Assembly (NCBI GenBank): GCA_029099685.1
Contig: JAQXOO010000002.1
Coordinates: 1-64,000, forward strand
DNA: 64,000 nt
Reading direction: 5' to 3'
Source of the DNA: Clostridia bacterium
GTDB lineage: Bacteria > Bacillota > Clostridia > Oscillospirales > Butyricicoccaceae
Shown: positions 22,752 through 31,310 of the stretch, one piece after another
Layout of the letters: each line of letters begins with the position of its first letter
How positions within the stretch are numbered: the stretch's first letter is position 1
The notes under the pieces: model-generated
The model's input: only the letters and a program-made list of their open reading frames with translations
Database searches by the model: none
What the model was told of the DNA's origin: nothing
Position numbers and translations under genes: made by a program

Positions 22752-24128
22752 TCATTCTACCCGCCGGAAGGGAAGCCACATGGCCAGGTCAGAGGTCATG
22801 ACTTCCAGCCCGCCGGGCGCGGGTCTCAAACGCATCCAGTCCGGGATGGCGTCTTCCTCGCAGGCGAGGGCGGTGCCGTCGGGCTGAAGGGTCACAGCGG
22901 CGCGGAAATTGCCGTATTCCAGGGTGGCATTTCCCTGGCCGCAGGTGACTGTAAAATCATCATAGGCCGGATGGGAAAACCGGCCGCAAAACTGCGGGAT
23001 CTCCTTTTCGCCCAGCGGGGCGCCGGCGTGGGCGGCGGAAAGCACCTCGCTGCCGCCGGACATGGCCTGCCGCCATTCCTCGATCTGGGGAGCGATGTCC
23101 CGGGCAGGCGCGCCGCAAAGCTCGTCCAGAAGCACGTCCCGCAGGATGGCGGCGCCCCAGGTGGAACTGGTGTTCAGCAGAATGACAAAGCCGCTGTTCT
23201 CCTCCGGGAAAAAGGCCACATGGGAATTGAAGCCCTGAATGGAACCGCCGTGGGAGATCAGCCTGCGCCCGCGGTAGGCGCTGGTGCGCCAGCCAAGGGC
23301 ATAGCCGCAGGCCAGCTCCGCGCCGCCGCCGTCATCTGTGGGGATGTTTGCAGAGGTCAGCTGCCGGAACCTCTCCTCCGTGCACAGGGGCGCACCCTGC
23401 CGCAGCAGGCAGCGGAGCCAGGCCACCATGCCCTTCAGGTTGGTGCGGATGCCGCCGCAGGGCCCGGCCACATGGTTATCGGCGTAATTACAGCGGTAGC
23501 TGCCGCCCCGGCAGTCGGTGCGGTAGGGAAGGGCGCAGTCCAGCCCGGAAAAATCGCAGTCCCGGCCGCGGAAACGCATCTCCATGCCCAGCGGTCCGGC
23601 GATCTCGTCCAGAACAGCCTGCTTCCAGGGCTTTTGAAAGATCGCTTCCATCACGTGTCCCAGGACGATGAAGCCCTGGTTGTTGTAGCGGTAGCTTTCA
23701 CGAAAGCCCCGGTCCATTTCCATATAGCGGGTGCGCTGGGCCATGTCCCCGATGGAGGAATAGACCTTTGCCCGCATGAATTCGTGCCGGGCCAGACCGG
23801 TGCGGTGACAGCCGAAGTCCCGGCAGGTGACATGGGCGCCGGCATAGGGGTCGGTCATGGTGAAATCGGGCAGATAGGTCCGGACCGGCGCGTCCCAGTC
23901 CAAAAGGCCCCTGTCTGCCGCCACTGCCCCCAGCATGGCGGTAAAGGCCTTGCTGTTGGAGGCGATGTCAAAAAAAGAGCGCTCGGTGACGGGCCGTCCG
24001 GTCTCCCGGTCGGCCAGGCCGAAGCATTCGGTGCGAAGGACGCCCCGGCGGATGACGGCAAAGGCGCCGCCCACCAGTCCGGTGGCCGCCTGCAAAGCGC
24101 GCACGGCCTCGGTTTCCCATTGCGTCAC
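22752..24128 (-). CDS. Serine hydrolase of the beta-lactamase / peptidase S12 family
   Basis: A 458-residue penicillin-binding-protein-fold hydrolase. The catalytic SxxK is SNSK (about residue 58), the YxN motif is YNN, and the third motif is SHGGS. No signal peptide is seen, so it is probably cytoplasmic. Relatives include D-aminopeptidases, esterases and beta-lactamase-like peptidases. The start is GTG at 24128 with GGAGGGGAG upstream. Position inside the opp-cphB operon suggests it works on peptides delivered by the transporter. The C-terminal 110 residues form a separate beta-rich domain. Confidence 0.85.
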   Translation of the reverse strand: MTQWETEAVRALQAATGLVGGAFAVIRRGVLRTECFGLADRETGRPVTERSFFDIASNSKAFTAMLGAVAADRGLLDWDAPVRTYLPDFTMTDPYAGAHVTCRDFGCHRTGLARHEFMRAKVYSSIGDMAQRTRYMEMDRGFRESYRYNNQGFIVLGHVMEAIFQKPWKQAVLDEIAGPLGMEMRFRGRDCDFSGLDCALPYRTDCRGGSYRCNYADNHVAGPCGGIRTNLKGMVAWLRCLLRQGAPLCTEERFRQLTSANIPTDDGGGAELACGYALGWRTSAYRGRRLISHGGSIQGFNSHVAFFPEENSGFVILLNTSSTWGAAILRDVLLDELCGAPARDIAPQIEEWRQAMSGGSEVLSAAHAGAPLGEKEIPQFCGRFSHPAYDDFTVTCGQGNATLEYGNFRAAVTLQPDGTALACEEDAIPDWMRLRPAPGGLEVMTSDLAMWLPFRRVE

Positions 24129-24195
24129 AGGCTCCCCTCCTTTCTAAAATGATGGGGAGCGGCCTGACGACACGCTCCCCGGGGAGAGAGGTTTT

Positions 24196-26175
24196 TTATT
24201 GGATCTGTTCCCGATAGCGCTCCAGCTCGGCGTTGTTCGCCCAGATGAAGTGGCCGGGCAGGACCTCGGCCCAGAAGGGCTGGTCCGTGGAATAATCATG
24301 GATAGAGGGGTCGTAGACCACCACCTGCTTGTCCCGCTCCACATCGGGGTCGGGCTGGGGGGCGGCCTGGAGCAGGGCGTTGGTGTAGGGGTGCAGCGGA
24401 TGGGCAAACAGCTCCTCCGACTCCGCCAGTTCCACCATCTGCCCCTTGTACATGACGGCGATGCGGTCGGAGATGAACCGGACCACGCTCAGGTCGTGGG
24501 CGATGAACAGATAGGTAAAGCCCTTTTCCCGCTTGAGTTGGTTCAGCAGGTTGATGACCTGGGCGCGGATGGACACATCCAGGGCGGAGATGGGCTCGTC
24601 GGCCACGATGAACTCCGGCTCCACCACAAGCGCCCGGGCGATGCCGATGCGCTGCCGCTGGCCGCCGGAAAACTCGTGGGGGAAGCGGGTGACATATTCC
24701 GGAAGCAGGCCGACGCTGCGCATGGCCTCGGCCACCTTGTTCTTCCGCTCGGAATCGTGCTTGAACAGATGGAAGTTGTAAAGACCTTCCGAAATGATGT
24801 ATTCCACCTTGGCGCGCTCGTTCAGCGAAGCCATGGGATCCTGGAAGATCATCTGGGCGCTTTTGCGGAAGGCCGTCATTTCATGATTGGACAGCTTGCC
24901 CGTGATGGGCTTGCCCTTATACAGGATCTCGCCGCCGCTGCTGTGGCAGATCTTCAGGATGGCCTTGCCGATGGTGGTCTTGCCCGAGCCGGACTCGCCC
25001 ACCAGGGACAGGGTCTCGCCCCGGTGAATATCGAAGGTGACATTTTTGACGGCCTTGAACTCACCGCGGCCCAGTTTGAACTTTACGGTCAGGTCCTTGA
25101 CCTGGACCAGCTTTTCCGCGTTGGAAAAGTCGATGGGCGGCGCGGGCTGCTCCTTGGAACGGACGGCGTTTTTCAGTTCCAGCTCACGGTTGTATTCCGC
25201 GGCCTTGTCACACAGCAGCCAGGTCTTTGCGTAGTGGGTGTCGGTGACCTTGAAGAAGGGCGGCTCATAGAGATAGTCGATCTTCATGGCGTCGGGGTTG
25301 CGGGGGGCGAAGGCGTCGCCCACGATCTCCTTGTACAGGTTGGGAGGAGAACCCTTGATGGACCGGAGGTCATGACCGCGAACACCCAGCTGGGGCAGAG
25401 ACTGCAGCAGCGCCTTGGTATAGGGATGGCGGGCGTCCTTAAAGATCTCGTTGGCCAGGCCGTGTTCCACGATCTGACCGGCGTACATGACGGCCACCCG
25501 GTCGGCCACATTGGCCACCACGCCCAGGTCGTGGGTGATGTAGATGACCGACATATCCAGTTCCTTCTGCAGGCGCTTGATGAGCGCCAGGATCTGGGCC
25601 TGCACCGTTACATCCAGGGCGGTGGTGGGCTCGTCGCAGATGAGGATCCTGGGCCGGCAGGCGATGGCGGTGGCGATGACCACCCGCTGCCGCATACCGC
25701 CGGAAAACTGGTGGGGATACTGCTTGTACCGCAGCTCGGGGTCGGGGATGCCCACCTGCCGCAGCAGTTCGATGGCCTCCTGCTTGGCCTTTTCCTTATC
25801 GGTGCCGAAATGCCAGGTGATGACCTCGCGGATCTGCTCGCCCACGGTTTTCACCGGGTTCAGAGAGGTCATGGGGTCCTGAAAGACCATAGCGATCTTT
25901 TTGCCGCGGACCTGCAGCCACTCTTTTTCGGTGGAATATTGGGAAAAATCCACCCCGTCCATCACCATGCTGCCGCTTTCCACCCAGCCGTTTTTGTCCA
26001 GCATACCGATGAAGGATTTGGTGAACACACTCTTGCCGGAGCCGGATTCCCCAACGATGGCCAGTGTCTCGCCCTGGTACAGGTCGATGGATGCCCCGCG
26101 GATGGCGGTGAGGGTCTTGCCGCGAAGATTGAACTTGATGACAACGTCTTTTGCTTCAAAAATCTTTTCTCTCAT
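24196..26175 (-). CDS. oppDF: Oligopeptide ABC transporter, fused ATP-binding subunits (OppD-OppF)
   Basis: A 659-residue protein containing two complete ABC ATPase domains, normally separate OppD and OppF. Domain one (about 5-330) has [17 protein letters not shown] and [12 protein letters not shown]. Domain two (about 350-655) has [17 protein letters not shown] and [12 protein letters not shown]. Each domain carries an Opp-type C-terminal extension. They power import of peptides through OppB-OppC at the inner face of the membrane. It lies 15 nt after oppC. A hairpin at 24154-24180 before the S12 gene may modulate downstream expression. Confidence 0.93.
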   Translation of the reverse strand: MREKIFEAKDVVIKFNLRGKTLTAIRGASIDLYQGETLAIVGESGSGKSVFTKSFIGMLDKNGWVESGSMVMDGVDFSQYSTEKEWLQVRGKKIAMVFQDPMTSLNPVKTVGEQIREVITWHFGTDKEKAKQEAIELLRQVGIPDPELRYKQYPHQFSGGMRQRVVIATAIACRPRILICDEPTTALDVTVQAQILALIKRLQKELDMSVIYITHDLGVVANVADRVAVMYAGQIVEHGLANEIFKDARHPYTKALLQSLPQLGVRGHDLRSIKGSPPNLYKEIVGDAFAPRNPDAMKIDYLYEPPFFKVTDTHYAKTWLLCDKAAEYNRELELKNAVRSKEQPAPPIDFSNAEKLVQVKDLTVKFKLGRGEFKAVKNVTFDIHRGETLSLVGESGSGKTTIGKAILKICHSSGGEILYKGKPITGKLSNHEMTAFRKSAQMIFQDPMASLNERAKVEYIISEGLYNFHLFKHDSERKNKVAEAMRSVGLLPEYVTRFPHEFSGGQRQRIGIARALVVEPEFIVADEPISALDVSIRAQVINLLNQLKREKGFTYLFIAHDLSVVRFISDRIAVMYKGQMVELAESEELFAHPLHPYTNALLQAAPQPDPDVERDKQVVVYDPSIHDYSTDQPFWAEVLPGHFIWANNAELERYREQIQ

Positions 26176-26190
26176 AGTCGACGCCTCACC

Positions 26191-27135
26191 TTACAGATGG
26201 TTTTTCGGGTCGGACGCGTCCGCGAACTTGTTGCCGATGATGTAGAAGGACACGGTGATAAAGCAGAGGATCAGCGTGGGGCAGATCATCTGGAAGGGGT
26301 ACACCAGGAAGGCGCTGCGCCCCTGGTTCACCAGGTTGCCCAGGGTGCAGATATCCGCCGGCAGGCCCACGCCGATATAGCTGAGGAACACCTCGGAGCC
26401 GATGGAGGAGGGGATGGTCAGCGCGGCATCCATAATGATCAGGCTCACCAGATGGGGGATGACGTTTTTGGTGATGATCCGCCGGGTGGGGGTCTTCAGA
26501 CAGATGGAGGCGATGTTGTAGTCCACCTCACGCAGGGCCAGGATGCGGCTGCGGAACCAGCGGGCCTCGCTGATCCAGCCGGTGGCCACCAGCGCGATGA
26601 TGATGGTGAAGATGCTGGGTTTCATGATGTAGGCGATCAGCACCAGGTAAATGGTACTGGGAACGTTGGTCAGGGTGTTGTAGATGGCGAACATCACGGT
26701 GTCCAGCTTTCTGTAAAAGCCCCACAAAGCGCCGATGATGACGCCCAGGCCCACCTGAAACACGGCTACGGCAATGCTCAGCAGCAGAGAGGTGCGGGTG
26801 CCGAACCAGACACGGGCCCAGATATCCCGGCCCACGCCGTCGGTGCCGAACAAATGCTCAGCGGAAGGGGGCTGGTTCCAGTCCCGGGCGGAAAGGGAAA
26901 CGGTGTAGGGATCCAGGTCGGTGACCATGGGATAGATGATGGTATAGGCGGCCATCAGCGCCACCAGGGCCACGATGATCTTGACGGTGTGGCTTTTGAA
27001 AAAGGTGCGGATGGTGCTGCGCCAGTAGGAGTAGTTGGAAAAGCCGGTGTCTTCCAGCTGTTCCTCGTGGAATTCCGCCTGGGTGAACAGGTCCTGAGGC
27101 AGCTGGTCCAGCTCCGGGGTCTTGTTTGTATCCAT
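26191..27135 (-). CDS. oppC: Oligopeptide ABC transporter permease OppC
   Basis: A 314-residue inner-membrane permease. The OppC-type N-terminal segment carries one membrane helix (IIVALVALMAAYTIIYPMV), then HLFGTDGVGRDIWARVWFGTRTSL, typical of DppC/OppC. Five more helices follow, with the EAA-type loop near residues 185-215 contacting the ATPases. GAGGAGG precedes the ATG. It sits between oppB and oppDF. Confidence 0.95.
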   Translation of the reverse strand: MDTNKTPELDQLPQDLFTQAEFHEEQLEDTGFSNYSYWRSTIRTFFKSHTVKIIVALVALMAAYTIIYPMVTDLDPYTVSLSARDWNQPPSAEHLFGTDGVGRDIWARVWFGTRTSLLLSIAVAVFQVGLGVIIGALWGFYRKLDTVMFAIYNTLTNVPSTIYLVLIAYIMKPSIFTIIIALVATGWISEARWFRSRILALREVDYNIASICLKTPTRRIITKNVIPHLVSLIIMDAALTIPSSIGSEVFLSYIGVGLPADICTLGNLVNQGRSAFLVYPFQMICPTLILCFITVSFYIIGNKFADASDPKNHL

Positions 27136-27147
27136 GGTGAAACCTCC

Positions 27148-28089
27148 TCAGTCGTTGCTGTCCACGAGCTTGATCCGGGGATCCACAAAGGAGACCAGGA
27201 TATCGCCCAGGAATACGCCGAAAACGGACAATGCGCCGTATACCAGCACCAGAACCTGCACCATGGGGTTGTCCATGGCTTTGATGGATTTAATGAGCAG
27301 GCCGCCGGTGCCGGGGATGGAGTACATACTTTCAATGACCAGTGAGCCGGACAGCATCATCAGAAAATCCGAAGGGATGTTGATGGCGATGGGAACGATG
27401 GCGTTGCGGAACACGTGCCGCCACATGATGTATTTCTGGGGAAGGCCCTTGACACGGGCGAACTTGATGTATTCCTTGTTTTCCTCATCCACGATGTACC
27501 GGCGCAGCCAGACGCCGTAGCCCGCGATGCTGCCGATGGACATGGAGATGGTGGGCAGGATCCAGGAGATGGGATCCTCCATATAGAACAGCATAGGCAG
27601 GCCGAACCATTTGGAAAAGAACACCTGGATAAAGAAGTGGATGATGATGGAAGGGACTGCCCGGATGATGACCACGTAGACCGTGCCCAGCTTGTCGGGC
27701 AGACCGCCCTTGCTGCGGGCCATGGCTACGCCCAGGGGCAGGCCGATGGCGGCGGAAATGAACCAGGATATTATGTTCAGCAGCAGGGAGTAGGGGATCT
27801 TTTCCGCCAGAATACCGTTGATGGGGGAGTTGGGGTAAAGGGTGATGCTCCGCCCCAGATCACCGTGGAACAGGTTGACCACGAAGTTCTTGAGCTGTAC
27901 CGGCATAGGCTCCAATACGCCCATGTTGCGGAGATAAGCGGTCTTTTCGGTATCCGTCATGTCTTTCCACTGCTCTTTGGTAAAATAGCCCGCCGTGGGC
28001 ATGAACCGGAGCAGCGTAAAGACCACCAGCATCACGAGAATGATGGTGACGATGGCCTGACCCAGCTTGGATAACAGATAGCGTCCCAT
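27148..28089 (-). CDS. oppB: Oligopeptide ABC transporter permease OppB
   Basis: A 313-residue permease of the DppB/OppB class. The N-terminal helix (GRYLLSKLGQAIVTIILVMLVVFTLL) is followed by a periplasmic-type loop, here extracellular, and five more helices. The EAA-type loop is YIVDEENKEYIKFARVKGLPQKYI, and the C-terminus is VFGVFLGDILVSFVDPRIKL. The track starts at 28101; ATG 28089 is better because GAGGT lies just upstream. It is separated from oppA by a strong stem-loop. Confidence 0.93.
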   Translation of the reverse strand: MGRYLLSKLGQAIVTIILVMLVVFTLLRFMPTAGYFTKEQWKDMTDTEKTAYLRNMGVLEPMPVQLKNFVVNLFHGDLGRSITLYPNSPINGILAEKIPYSLLLNIISWFISAAIGLPLGVAMARSKGGLPDKLGTVYVVIIRAVPSIIIHFFIQVFFSKWFGLPMLFYMEDPISWILPTISMSIGSIAGYGVWLRRYIVDEENKEYIKFARVKGLPQKYIMWRHVFRNAIVPIAINIPSDFLMMLSGSLVIESMYSIPGTGGLLIKSIKAMDNPMVQVLVLVYGALSVFGVFLGDILVSFVDPRIKLVDSND

Positions 28090-28107
28090 TTGGTACCTCA
28101 TTTCACG

Positions 28108-28134
28108 AGAGGGGACGTTAAAAACGTCCCCTCT
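28108..28134 (-). other. Intercistronic stem-loop between oppA and oppB
   Basis: Perfect 12-bp stem AGAGGGGACGTT/AACGTCCCCTCT with no T-run after it. Such hairpins often stabilise the upstream binding-protein mRNA so it is made in excess over the permeases. Confidence 0.7.
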
Positions 28135-28154
28135 ATATGGCTTGTGTTGTCAGA

Positions 28155-30104
28155 TCAGTTGGCCAGAGCAGCCTTTTCGCTGTTGTAGGCCTGGGTCAGC
28201 GCGTCAAACTCAGCGGCGGTGATGGGTTCCTCACGGATGAGCGCGCCCTTCATCTTGTGGCGGCCCATGCCGAAATAACCGCCGGGCACGGTGTAGGGCA
28301 CGATGCGGGTCATGTTGTAGGAGCCGCCGCCGGTCATGTAGGGCTTCAGGTAAGCGTGCTCCAGCAGCCAGGCTTCCGCTTCGGAATAGGCCTCATAGCG
28401 GGCGTTGATGTCATACAGCGAGGAGGCCTTGGCGATCATGGCATCATACTCGGGGATGTCGTAGTAGCTGGTGGTGACGTCATAGTCGCTGACGCAGCGG
28501 TCCAGGTTGGCGGAGGGGTCCGCATAGCGGAAGCCATAGCTGTCATCCACCAGGTCCCAGTTGCCCAGGTCGTAGACATCAGCGCTGAAGCTGTTGGTGG
28601 AATAGCCCAGGATCACGTTGATATACTCGGTGCCCAGATAGGTCTCCAGCATCTGCTTCACCAGAGTGGCCTTCTTCATTTCGCTGTCAGAGGTGCCGGA
28701 GGAATAGACGATGTCGATGGGGAACTTGCCGTCCACGGTAAACTCCGTCACAGGCAGCATATCCACCGCGCCGGGGGTGACGCCCTTCAGGGTAACGCCG
28801 TCGGCTTCGCACAGCTCCTTGACAGCCTCGGCCATATAGCCCTTGGCGGTTTCCGCGTTGAAAGGATCCACGTTCTTGTAGGGGGCCAGGGCGGGGTAGT
28901 CGGTGTAGTCCTTGCCGTTTTCATCAAACATGCAGTTTTCGGGCAGCAGGGTGAAGCGGCAGAAGAACTCGGGATCGTTGGGCTCCCAGATGGCGGACAG
29001 GGTCACAGCGTCAATGGCGGTGAAGATGGCCTTGCGGAAGTTTTCGTTCTGCACGGCGGCTGCCATCTCGGGGTTCTTGGTGTCAAAGTTGAAGGAATAC
29101 CAATAGGTAGTGACGGTCTTTTCGGACAGGTACACGTACTGCTCCCATTCAGAGCCGCGGACGCTGGCCACTTCTTCAGAGGACAGGGAGGTGGAAGTGA
29201 TGTTGCCGCGCTCGAACATTTCCAGACGGGAGATACCGTCAGAGACGAACTCCCAGCTCAGGGTGTCGATGGTCAGGTTGTCATAATCCCAGTAATGGGA
29301 GTTCTTGGTCAGGACGACCTTCTTGTCCAGCTCCCAGTCGGAGATATAGTAGCCACCGTTGTAGAGCATCTTGTCCTTGGCGATGCCGAAGTCCTCGCCC
29401 ACGGTGTCCAGGAAGGCCTGCTTCACGGGGAGCAGCAGGTCCAGCTGCACATAGGACAGGAAATAGGGGAAGGAGCCGTCCAGGGTGTACTGCACGGTCA
29501 GCTCATCCAGAGCCTTGACGCCCACGGTCTCGTCGAAGGTGGCCTCGGCGGCTTCGCGGGTCATGCTGGTCTCGGTGCCGTCGTCGATGTCCACCAGCAG
29601 GTAATAGTAGTCATACAGGCCGGCGATGACGCTGCGGATGGTGCTGAAGCTGCTGGCGGAGTGGTTGGGCTCTGCCACATAGCGGAGGCCGCTGACAAAG
29701 TCATCTGCGGTGACCTTGTATTCGGTCTTGGCGCCGGTGTGGTCCACCCAGTACAGGTCGGGCTTCAGCTTAAAGGTCCAGACGCTGAAGTCATCGTTGT
29801 GCTCCCAGCTTTCAGCCAGGCAGGGGACCGCGCGGCCGTAGCGGTCGGTCTCCACCAGACCCTCCACCAGGTTGGAAATAAAAACATAGTCAGAAGTGCC
29901 CTTGGTGGTATAGGGGTTCATGGAGGTGATAGGGGAGGAGAAGGTGGATTTGTACTCTTTCAGGTAAGTTGCGTTGGGATCGGGCTGGCCCGTGGCCACG
30001 TCGCCGCCACTGGGGGCGGGTGATGCGGGGTCCTTCTGGCCGCAGCCGGCCAGAGCGCCCATCAGCATGAGAGCGGCCAACAGCAAGGCGATGGTTTTCT
30101 TCAT
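28155..30104 (-). CDS. oppA: Oligopeptide-binding lipoprotein OppA
   Basis: A 649-residue solute-binding protein (SBP family 5). The lipoprotein signal ends in LAGC (Cys about residue 21), so it is tethered outside the membrane. The family-5 signature region lies around SNLVEGLVETDRYGRAVPCLAESWEHNDDFSVWTFKLKPD. The protein is larger than typical OppA (about 540), with long inserts. The start at 30104 fits AAGGAG 8 nt upstream. It is first gene of the operon and divergent from rpiR, with a candidate RpiR site in the intergenic region. The presumed ligand is a dipeptide such as beta-Asp-Arg, inferred from neighbours. Confidence 0.93.
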   Translation of the reverse strand: MKKTIALLLAALMLMGALAGCGQKDPASPAPSGGDVATGQPDPNATYLKEYKSTFSSPITSMNPYTTKGTSDYVFISNLVEGLVETDRYGRAVPCLAESWEHNDDFSVWTFKLKPDLYWVDHTGAKTEYKVTADDFVSGLRYVAEPNHSASSFSTIRSVIAGLYDYYYLLVDIDDGTETSMTREAAEATFDETVGVKALDELTVQYTLDGSFPYFLSYVQLDLLLPVKQAFLDTVGEDFGIAKDKMLYNGGYYISDWELDKKVVLTKNSHYWDYDNLTIDTLSWEFVSDGISRLEMFERGNITSTSLSSEEVASVRGSEWEQYVYLSEKTVTTYWYSFNFDTKNPEMAAAVQNENFRKAIFTAIDAVTLSAIWEPNDPEFFCRFTLLPENCMFDENGKDYTDYPALAPYKNVDPFNAETAKGYMAEAVKELCEADGVTLKGVTPGAVDMLPVTEFTVDGKFPIDIVYSSGTSDSEMKKATLVKQMLETYLGTEYINVILGYSTNSFSADVYDLGNWDLVDDSYGFRYADPSANLDRCVSDYDVTTSYYDIPEYDAMIAKASSLYDINARYEAYSEAEAWLLEHAYLKPYMTGGGSYNMTRIVPYTVPGGYFGMGRHKMKGALIREEPITAAEFDALTQAYNSEKAALAN

Positions 30105-30204
30105 ACAAAACACTCCTTTTTATTTGTGTCTTTTTCTGTTGGTTCTGTCAACTTGCCAAGCTTAAAAATGTTTACTATATGCTATCACAAACGCGTTTGA
30201 AAGT

Positions 30205-30218
30205 AAAGCAAAAACTTT
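30205..30218. promoter_or_regulatory. Candidate RpiR operator, site 3 (degenerate)
   Basis: AAAGCAAAAACTTT matches 12 of 14 positions of the palindrome at 30332 and 16943. It is embedded in a larger inverted repeat AAAGCAAA/TTTGCTTT. It lies about 100 bp upstream of oppA, close to the minus-strand TATAGT element at 30174-30179. Confidence 0.5.
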
Positions 30219-30302
30219 GCTTTTCACGCGTTTTGTGAAGAATAGTAAAACAAATGATTGAAAATTTGGCCATTTTCACAGATATTTTTTGAAGCCGGGG
30301 GC

Positions 30303-30331
30303 TTGATTTTGCGTTCATTGTTGGATAAAAT
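30303..30331 (+). promoter_or_regulatory. Promoter of rpiR-iadA
   Basis: TTGATT, 17-nt spacer, TAAAAT. The implied start point near 30338 falls inside operator site 2, fitting autorepression. Confidence 0.6.
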
Positions 30332-30345
30332 AAAGTAAATACTTT
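30332..30345. promoter_or_regulatory. Candidate RpiR operator, site 2
   Basis: AAAGTAAATACTTT, identical to site 1, directly downstream of the -10 and upstream of the rpiR ribosome site. Confidence 0.65.
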
Positions 30346-30385
30346 AATGATGGGTCCAATTCCGATCATGCGGAGGAGACTGACC

Positions 30386-31270
30386 GTGGGAGCCTTGGAA
30401 GAACTATTTGAAAACAGAGACAAACTGACCAACAAGCAATGCGCCATTGCTGATTATATTATGAGTGCGCCGGATGAAGTGGCCTACATGACCCTGCGGG
30501 AGCTGAGCCAGCGGGTGGGTGCTTCGGAGGTCTCCATTCTGCGAATGTGCCACGCCGTGGGGCTGGAAAGCTTTGTGGAGCTGAAAAAGGTGCTGCGCCA
30601 GCACAACAGCCAGCAGCTGCGCCGGGCCGCGCCGCCGGTCTTCCTCTCCCGGGAGGAGGACCGCAACCTGAATGACCGGGAGGTCATGCTGTCTGCCGTC
30701 TGTCAGGATGAACTGCACAACCTGCAGGAAATGATGAACGGACTGGACCATGAAAAGCTGTTCGCCTGCGCCCAGGGATTGCTGGAGGCGGATGAAGTGG
30801 CCGTCTTTGCCCATGATGCTTCTTTCCTGTTCGCGGAATATCTGGCCTACCGTCTGAATTTCCTGCGCATCAAGAGCCGCAGCTATAAAATCGGCGACAG
30901 CGATTCCGTCCAGACGGCGCTGGCCCGCTTGGGCAAGCGGGATTATGTGATCCTGCTGTCTTTCCCGCCCTATCACCAGCCCATCGTCAATCTGGTGAAC
31001 TTTTGCCGTTACCGCGGGGTGCGGATGATGACCATTACGGACAGCAATGAATCCCCCGCCGCGGTGGAGGACAGCAGCGTCTTCCTGTGCCGGACGTCGG
31101 CGCGCTATTATTACAATTCCCAGGCGGCCACCGCCAGCTTTATCAACATCCTTTCCTCCTGTATCGCCCACAGCCTGGGCGCCCGGTTCGATGAGATCCT
31201 CAGCCAGGAACGGGAGGTCGGCAGCTTTATCTTTACCGATACCAATGACGAGAAAAAAGGCTCTGTGTGA
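30386..31270 (+). CDS. MurR/RpiR-family transcriptional regulator with SIS domain
   Basis: About 294 residues. The N-terminal HTH_6 domain (about 1-75) contains LTNKQCAIADYIMSAPDEVAYMTLRELSQRVGASEVSILRMC. The C-terminal SIS domain (about 120-260) normally senses phosphosugars; here IGDSDSVQTAL and YVILLSFPPYHQP correspond to its ligand-binding strands. The track starts at ATG 30347. I prefer GTG 30386, which has GGAGGAG 8 nt upstream; ATG 30368 is another option. It lies divergent from oppA and upstream of iadA, so it probably controls both. The effector is unknown. Confidence 0.88.
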   Translation: MGALEELFENRDKLTNKQCAIADYIMSAPDEVAYMTLRELSQRVGASEVSILRMCHAVGLESFVELKKVLRQHNSQQLRRAAPPVFLSREEDRNLNDREVMLSAVCQDELHNLQEMMNGLDHEKLFACAQGLLEADEVAVFAHDASFLFAEYLAYRLNFLRIKSRSYKIGDSDSVQTALARLGKRDYVILLSFPPYHQPIVNLVNFCRYRGVRMMTITDSNESPAAVEDSSVFLCRTSARYYYNSQAATASFINILSSCIAHSLGARFDEILSQEREVGSFIFTDTNDEKKGSV

Positions 31271-31310
31271 GTCTGAGCCAAAACAAAACCATCCTGGTTT
31301 AGGAGGTTCT

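Noticed and set aside
24199-27345. 1048-residue plus-strand ORF opposite oppDF-oppC
   Set aside because: Shadow frame; the minus strand encodes complete ABC transporter subunits.
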